Shown piece after piece: positions 58,898 to 64,000 of a DNA stretch of 64,000 nt. The stretch comes from Paulownia fortunei (lineage: Eukaryota; Streptophyta; Magnoliopsida; Lamiales; Paulowniaceae). A model generated the notes under the pieces. It was not told the DNA's origin. It saw only the letters and a program-made list of their open reading frames with translations, and did no database searches. The stretch covers positions 21,631,278 through 21,695,277 of the forward strand of contig CM033110.1 of assembly GCA_019321725.1 (NCBI GenBank), given 5' to 3'. Made by a program: the position numbers and the translations under genes. Position 1 is the stretch's first letter. Each line of letters begins with the position of its first letter.

Positions 58898-59800
58898 ATG
58901 ACGTCGTTTCACAGCCTGAGGTATTACCTCTCGGAGCACCCCTCTATCGTCGGCTTCCGCTGGAGCCACACCCAATCATGGGGCTCCACGTGGTCTTTCC
59001 TCTTCACCTCCATCGCCCTTTATATCTCCGCCGCCGTCCTCCTCCACGTTCTCCTCCTCATCCTCTTCCGCCATCGCCGCCCCCTCCCCTTGGGCCCAGT
59101 CCCCGCGGCGCACTCCCTCTGCATGGCCCTCATCTCGGCCACTATCTTCGCCGGCACCGTACTTTCCACAGCCGCCGAGATCCGCGACACGCGGTGGTTG
59201 TGGCGCCGCTCCCGCACCACCCCTTTCCAGTGGCTCCTCTGCTTTCCCCTCGGGACCCGCCCCTCGGGCCGCGTCTTCTTCTGGTCCTACATTTACTACC
59301 TCTCGCGCTTCCTCCACGCGCTCCGGTCATTCATCACTATTCTGCGATATCGAAAGCTATCTTTCTTCAAACTGTTCAACCACTCGATTTTGATATTTAT
59401 GTCGTTTCTATGGCTCGAATTCTCGCAATCTTTTCAAGTGCTGGCGATTCTTTCGACAACGCTGGTGTATTCCGTCGTCTACGGGTACCGATTTTGGACA
59501 GCGATTGGATTGCCGAGCGCGTGTTTCCCGTTCGTGGTGAACTGCCAGATAGTCTTGCTGAGTTGCAATCTAGTGTGCCACTTTGGAGTGCTCCTGCTGC
59601 ATTTTATTAAGGGTGGATGCAATGGGATTGGAGCCTGGGTTTTCAACTCTGTTCTGAATGGGGCAATTCTGTTTCTGTTCTTGAATTTCTACGTGAAAAT
59701 GCATCTCCGGAAGATAAAGGCCGGTGCTCTAGGCGGCGCCGGTGATGATGGCTGTTTCGTGGCTGAAAAGCCGGAGCTGGTCAAAGACAAGGATCTTTGA
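58898..59800 (+). CDS. HOS3: ELO/SUR4-family fatty-acid elongase-like protein (HOS3 type)
   Basis: Intronless 300-aa ER membrane protein. The N-terminus LRYYLSEHPSIVGFRWSHTQSWG and the block GLPSACFPFVVNCQ match remembered plant ELO-like proteins (At4g36830, HOS3-1). Several hydrophobic helices are visible at about 33-57, 74-92, 126-148, 160-195, 212-237 and 250-267. ELO proteins carry out the condensing step that lengthens very-long-chain acyl-CoA, but canonical members need an HxxHH box. Here the aligned position reads KLFNH (158-162), so only the last His remains, and catalysis is uncertain. A Lys-containing tail (KPELVKDKDL) ends the protein. The first about 440 bases are markedly GC-rich, with many CpG, while the 3' half is near the local average. 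Start chosen at ATG 58898 because it gives the family N-terminus. Confidence 0.9.
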   Translation: MTSFHSLRYYLSEHPSIVGFRWSHTQSWGSTWSFLFTSIALYISAAVLLHVLLLILFRHRRPLPLGPVPAAHSLCMALISATIFAGTVLSTAAEIRDTRWLWRRSRTTPFQWLLCFPLGTRPSGRVFFWSYIYYLSRFLHALRSFITILRYRKLSFFKLFNHSILIFMSFLWLEFSQSFQVLAILSTTLVYSVVYGYRFWTAIGLPSACFPFVVNCQIVLLSCNLVCHFGVLLLHFIKGGCNGIGAWVFNSVLNGAILFLFLNFYVKMHLRKIKAGALGGAGDDGCFVAEKPELVKDKDL

Positions 59801-60949
59801 TGTCTGACATCTTTATTTATTTCTTTTGTTTTTATTTCTTTTTCGTTTTTCCCTTTAAACTTTTGAGGTTAGTAGTAGATTACCACAAGTATATATACTC
59901 CTTAATATCCAATGTAAATTATAAATAATCTCGGGGCGCAAAAGTGGATAGGCCCTTTTTCACTATAGAGTTTTGAGTATATGTAAGTGTGAAGAAACAT
60001 AGCAATTCGTCCTCAATTAGTTCCTTCTCTGGCATATGGGTTTTAACTATGACTATCTTCCTTGAATTTGGGCTGCATTAATTGAGAAAATACAATTCAG
60101 TAGCAAGTAACGATGAAAAAATGATCATGCTTTGCTCTTAATCTTTTAGAACGACTGCTTTTCAGGGGAATATTATTGTAGTATGAATATGTGAGTAGTA
60201 AGGGGAACTTCTAGGTAGCTAGCTACTGTCAGTCTACCAATGATTTGTGGGAAGAAAGCAAGCTGATGTGTTTGATGTCAAGATTGTCTGCCAATAGTTT
60301 GCCCTAGGAATTCAAGTGCTAAATGACTCGATCTTTACATTGAGATGGGTTGGTGGTAAAGCGTTAATGGAATTTCGCACCACTTTTTCATACTTATTGG
60401 TTTTATGAATATCCCATTCATTATACAGTGTCAGTGTATGTACATAAATCTGAAAATAACAAAACAGAAAAATGAGTGCCCTTTGGGTTTCTTTTTTAAA
60501 CTCATTTATATATATATATATATATGCTCCATTATATTTGTATTTATTGAATTGATTAATAATATCATTACATTAATTTTTCTTATAATTAATACAATCA
60601 CCAATAACTAACACACTAATTACAGTCAATATGATGTTAAACAAATATCCACAAATTTAATGTGACTTGAACTCAATATCGAACTTGTTTAAGTGTTGGG
60701 ATCTTCGTATTTACCTTAAACAAGATTGGTGTTGTCCGCTATTTGAGTATGGCATCCAAATTCCTTAATCTTTAACTCACTCTTGATATTTTGGTAATTA
60801 CCTCTCTTGGAAACTATTTCATCAAAATGCTTTGTTATATTATAATCAAAAGATGAAATTGGGTGATAATCAAAATATCTTAGTACATGATAAACAAAAT
60901 GACCTGGAATTACATTTTATTTGTAGAAATGATTAGCTACGAAATTGTA

Positions 60950-61160
60950 GGGCTGGAGTAGGAAAATTAGTGAGTCACTACCTGCATCATGAACAATCAT
61001 TAGGAGGGGCGACTAATTCAACGAACACTCTTTGACGCTCAAGTCAGTACTTAAATCATAAACTAGAAAGTATTTAAAATTTAATTGATTACATACCTTT
61101 CAATTATGAAATGAGGGGTATTTATAGTTGTAAAAAAAGTGTAATCCTGTATGGAGTAGT
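60950..61160. mobile_element. Possible decayed LTR fragment
   Basis: Contains CTCTTTGACGCTCAAGTCAGT and, about 100 bases on, GAGGGGTATTTATAG. I associate this order with repetitive LTR-like sequences in many dicot genomes. No LTR partner, primer-binding site or coding remnant is visible in the window, so the call is weak. Confidence 0.25.
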
Positions 61161-61856
61161 GCATACACCAAATTGATCTATTTGGCCCATTGAGTTGAAT
61201 TTATCATATGAATATCTTCAAATTATTTTATTGAGTTTGTTTTATTGAATTAATTTTTGTTCCAACTCATAATTTAGATGGAACTCTTGAAGTTCACTAT
61301 TTTTGAATCTATTTTGGACCTTAGGCCTAATTCAGACTCACCCATCACAAAATATTTTAGATATGAAACTTGGAACTTACGGCAATTATGGCTGATTCCA
61401 GACAAGCCTTCCCAAAGTTGAATTAAACTCTCACGAAATCAATAGAAAATATTTTAAAGTGGAAATTTCAAAGAAGTGTCAAATTCCGATTTGCCCCCTT
61501 ATGCAAAAAGGTGAAAATAGGCTACAAAAGGACCCAAATTTTGTTACGATGCTCCAACCCAAGAACTATAAAGCAACTTTGAAAATTTAAAACTCTAAAT
61601 TGGGATCAAATTAAATTTGGTTGGAATTTCCCGAAAGTGTAATTAGAAGAAGAGTCGGTTCATTGGACGCAAGACTTGGAAGAAAGAATATTCGCGGAAT
61701 ACTTTTCAGCACAAATTTAGCATCTTATGCGGAAGAATTTTTAGAATTTAATTGAAGTCTATGCGTACAAAATGTCAGGCAGTCTACTGAAGAAATAAAA
61801 CGTTGGACTGATACCCTACTTTGCTGCTTTGACTGAGTTGACACATCCTTAGACCT

Positions 61857-62335
61857 TGTTTGTCTTCGTTTTCATTTTCATCTTTTTAAAGTATTTTATT
61901 TAGTTTTTGAATTAATTTTTGTGTGAAATAAAAATATATTTGAATATATAATAGAAATGTTGGTTTTCTTGAATTGAAAATGATATTTAAGTATAAGAGT
62001 AATAATTAGTGGATTTTATTACTTTTTTTATCTCATCATTCAAAGTTTGTTGGATTGAGAAATTATTATTTAATTTATTATTGATACCATAATAAAAATA
62101 AAAATTATTATATAATTAGTTAGTGGGTTATAATTATTTCTATATTAATAAAATATTATATCAAATATTAATGATATGGTTCTACTTTATGTTTGAAATT
62201 GATGGTTATGAGTATGAAGATTAAAAATATTAATATTTTTTTAAAATATGTAAAACAAATACGTTTTTAATATTTTGAATATTTTTTTTAAAAAACAAGC
62301 AAAAATAGAAAATAATAAAAAAACAAACAAACAAG
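61857..62335. mobile_element. Dispersed repeat copy 2 (MITE-like)
   Basis: Begins TTGTTTGTCTTCGTTTTC and ends AAAAAAACAAACAAACAAG, so its ends are imperfect inverted repeats (TTGTTTGT / ACAAACAA). The inside shares ordered blocks with 43,300-43,935. Length about 480 bp, no coding capacity. A target-site duplication is not evident. Confidence 0.5.
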
Positions 62336-62744
62336 TTCTGATCTCGAGGGCCCTGACAGGTGGTGTCTTAACACGGTTCCTCTTTCTGCACAATGAAATG
62401 GGAGACTAAGAAATGTTTATTATCAGCCGAGAAAAGAAATGAAATATTATATTTATTTTTGTTAATTATTAGTTTCAAATTGCTGGAATTTACTAATTAC
62501 TGATCGGTGATTAGTATTATCATTATTTTTTATTATTTTTTGGATTTGCTTTGAACAAGAAAATAAATTATATTGGACAATCAGATATGAAAAGATTAGA
62601 CTCCAGCTGGTCATATTCTACTCTGATGATAGCAATATCTTTGATCGTTTTCCTTCCATGAATGAGAAAAAAAAAGACGGCACTTCTGAAATTAGGTCTG
62701 ATGTGGAACTGTTTTAAATTTTAAATTTCCTCATAGAGAATTAA

Positions 62745-62778
62745 GTTGGTAAGGATTTAGGGTTGGTAAGGATTTAGG
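62745..62778. repeat. 17-bp tandem duplication with TTTAGGG words
   Basis: Two perfect copies of GTTGGTAAGGATTTAGG, followed by GTTTGC. Each junction creates a TTTAGGGTT word, the plant telomere-like sequence, but there is no telomeric array. Confidence 0.85.
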
Positions 62779-62880
62779 GTTTGCACGACCAAGACTTTTT
62801 GATGTTTAAATTAAAAATATATATTTTAACAATTAATGATGATGTAGGCAGAATTCGGCCACCTTTAAATTGATCCATTA

Positions 62881-62922
62881 TAAAAATAAAAAAATAAAAA
62901 AATAAAAAAATAAAAAAATAAA
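62881..62922. repeat. (AAAAAAT)n microsatellite
   Basis: About five copies of A5-7 followed by T in intergenic DNA. Confidence 0.9.
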
Positions 62923-64000
62923 GCAATTCCACATTAAGGTCAAAGTCAGTGAGTGGTCAGCATCTAAATTCCTGTACCGCCTGCCGACCTTTCTGTGGCA
63001 TTCTAAGCACTTAAATTTCACCACAAGTCCACTAACCACAGACAAATTTATTCTCAACTTAACAAGGATTTGAAAGGTGAAATATAAAAAAACAAGACCA
63101 CATATGAGCTTTTGCATTCACGACAGGCAAATCTTATCAACACCTTAATAATAAGACATGACCTTCAACGTTTACATCATTGGACGTGCAAAAATGTTGC
63201 TAAAAGAAGTCACGAGATGACAAAATTATTAGCATGAAAATTATTAGAAATAGTAAGCCATCGCCCATCAGATAGCGTATGATTATGTTACTCTTTGAGA
63301 ATTGAATATAAATATTTTTACACAAGCTGGTTCCGCATGTAAATTGAATCACATAATGATTGTCCACCAACATATACAAAATTTCTCCTAGTTAAGAACA
63401 TAAATATTTGTAGATTCACCATGTGGGGTGTTCTCAAAAAAAAAAAAGAAAAAAAAAGGGGGAGAATATTTTTTTTAAATAGAGTGAGAGAGTTTTTTTA
63501 AAATATTATGACTATGTTATAAAAATAGTGGAGTTGAGTTTTTCCACACTATTTGAAATCTGAAAAAATTAATAGATTTTTTTTTGTGTATTTAATAGTG
63601 TTGTGAAATAGATAAAAAATAATTATTTATATTTTCTCCATTATTGTAATTAACTCAAATTTGGAGCAAAAACTTGAGGTATTTGTAATCACTATTTGTT
63701 AGTAGATTCTTAGTGGATATTTTGTCTCGTGGTTTTTTTTCTTATTCTTTTAAGATTTTCCACTTAAAATTTGGTGTTTTGGTTTATCACTTTATTTATT
63801 TTTATTCATTTTAATTTGAATAATTATTTATTTGGAGATATTTAGTTTGTTGCGTATAGTATCATTTAAGTAAGTTCTCTATAAGGAGATTAAATTTTGA
63901 GTGAGATCGTTGTGACTCTTCCAATTTTTTTTAAAAATTTACTGTAATTAGTATTATTTATTTGTGGATTTTTAGATACCCTAATACCCCAACAAAAATA

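Larger units (their letters stand above)
59801..64000. other. Gene-free right flank with repeats
   Basis: No coding gene is recognised. The first few hundred bases are the 3'UTR of the ELO-like gene. Around 60,950-61,160 there is sequence of the type often seen in decayed LTR elements (GACGCTCAAGTCAGT word, then GTATTTATAG), which I list separately. A MITE-like copy lies at 61,857-62,335, a 17-bp tandem repeat at 62,745 and an A-rich heptamer repeat at 62,881. The remainder is AT-rich. Confidence 0.5.

Noticed and set aside
58873..59610. 245-codon + strand frame overlapping the ELO-like gene
   Set aside because: Out-of-frame shadow of the GC-rich 5' half, Pro/Arg/His-rich without domain features. 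The overlapping 300-aa frame matches a known family end to end.
1..64000. CRISPR arrays, bacterial operons, rRNA or tRNA genes
   Set aside because: Nuclear plant sequence; no spaced repeat array was seen, and no tRNA-like GTTCNANNC box with a matching cloverleaf or rRNA segment was found by eye. A tRNA scan would be the decisive test.

Overview
This is nuclear DNA of a flowering plant, almost certainly a eudicot. Genes are split by GT-AG introns, intergenic DNA is very AT-rich with many (AT)n and (CT)n microsatellites, and the proteins belong to plant-specific families: DA1-type LIM peptidase, LysM receptor kinases, a thylakoid-lumen TPM protein, GATL glycosyltransferase and a plant ELO-like elongase. 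An NFP/NFR5-type receptor, a clade known to be lost from Arabidopsis, argues against Brassicaceae. I do not name a species.

Layout. 1-7,400: no convincing gene; repeats, a short GC-rich G-box island and one weak minus-strand reading frame. 7,585-11,323 (+): 11-exon DAR1-like gene with two UIMs, LIM and an HEMMH peptidase. 12,876-25,306: a LysM receptor-kinase cluster made of an intact NFP/NFR5-type gene (+), a LYK4/5-type gene (-) broken by a one-base frameshift, and an intact LYK4-type gene (-). A TLP18.3 photosystem II repair gene (+) and a GDSL esterase/lipase (-) sit convergently inside the cluster. 25,310-31,100: AT-rich desert with a roughly 1.4-kb inverted-repeat element. 31,120-37,546 (+): 11-exon DEAD-box helicase RH10. 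39,952-42,665 (+): 12-exon PQ-loop transporter with two micro-exons. 42,700-47,500: no gene. 47,557-48,603 (-): GATL glycosyltransferase. 52,798-54,130 (-): tail-anchored RNF5/RMA-like RING E3 ligase with a 5'UTR intron. 54,200-58,890: no gene. 58,898-59,800 (+): intronless ELO-like (HOS3-type) elongase. 59,800-64,000: repeats.

The genes do not form a pathway. They look like a conserved ancestral block. From memory, the Arabidopsis counterparts of DAR1, the PQ-loop gene and the ELO-like gene lie together near At4g3683-36860; LYK4 and an RNF5-like RING gene are neighbours at At2g23770/23780; TLP18.3 and the GDSL gene are neighbours at At1g54780/54790. The window may therefore keep together genes that fractionation scattered in Arabidopsis. 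Exon models were built by eye from splice signals, unbroken reading frame and remembered family sequences; no alignment was run.
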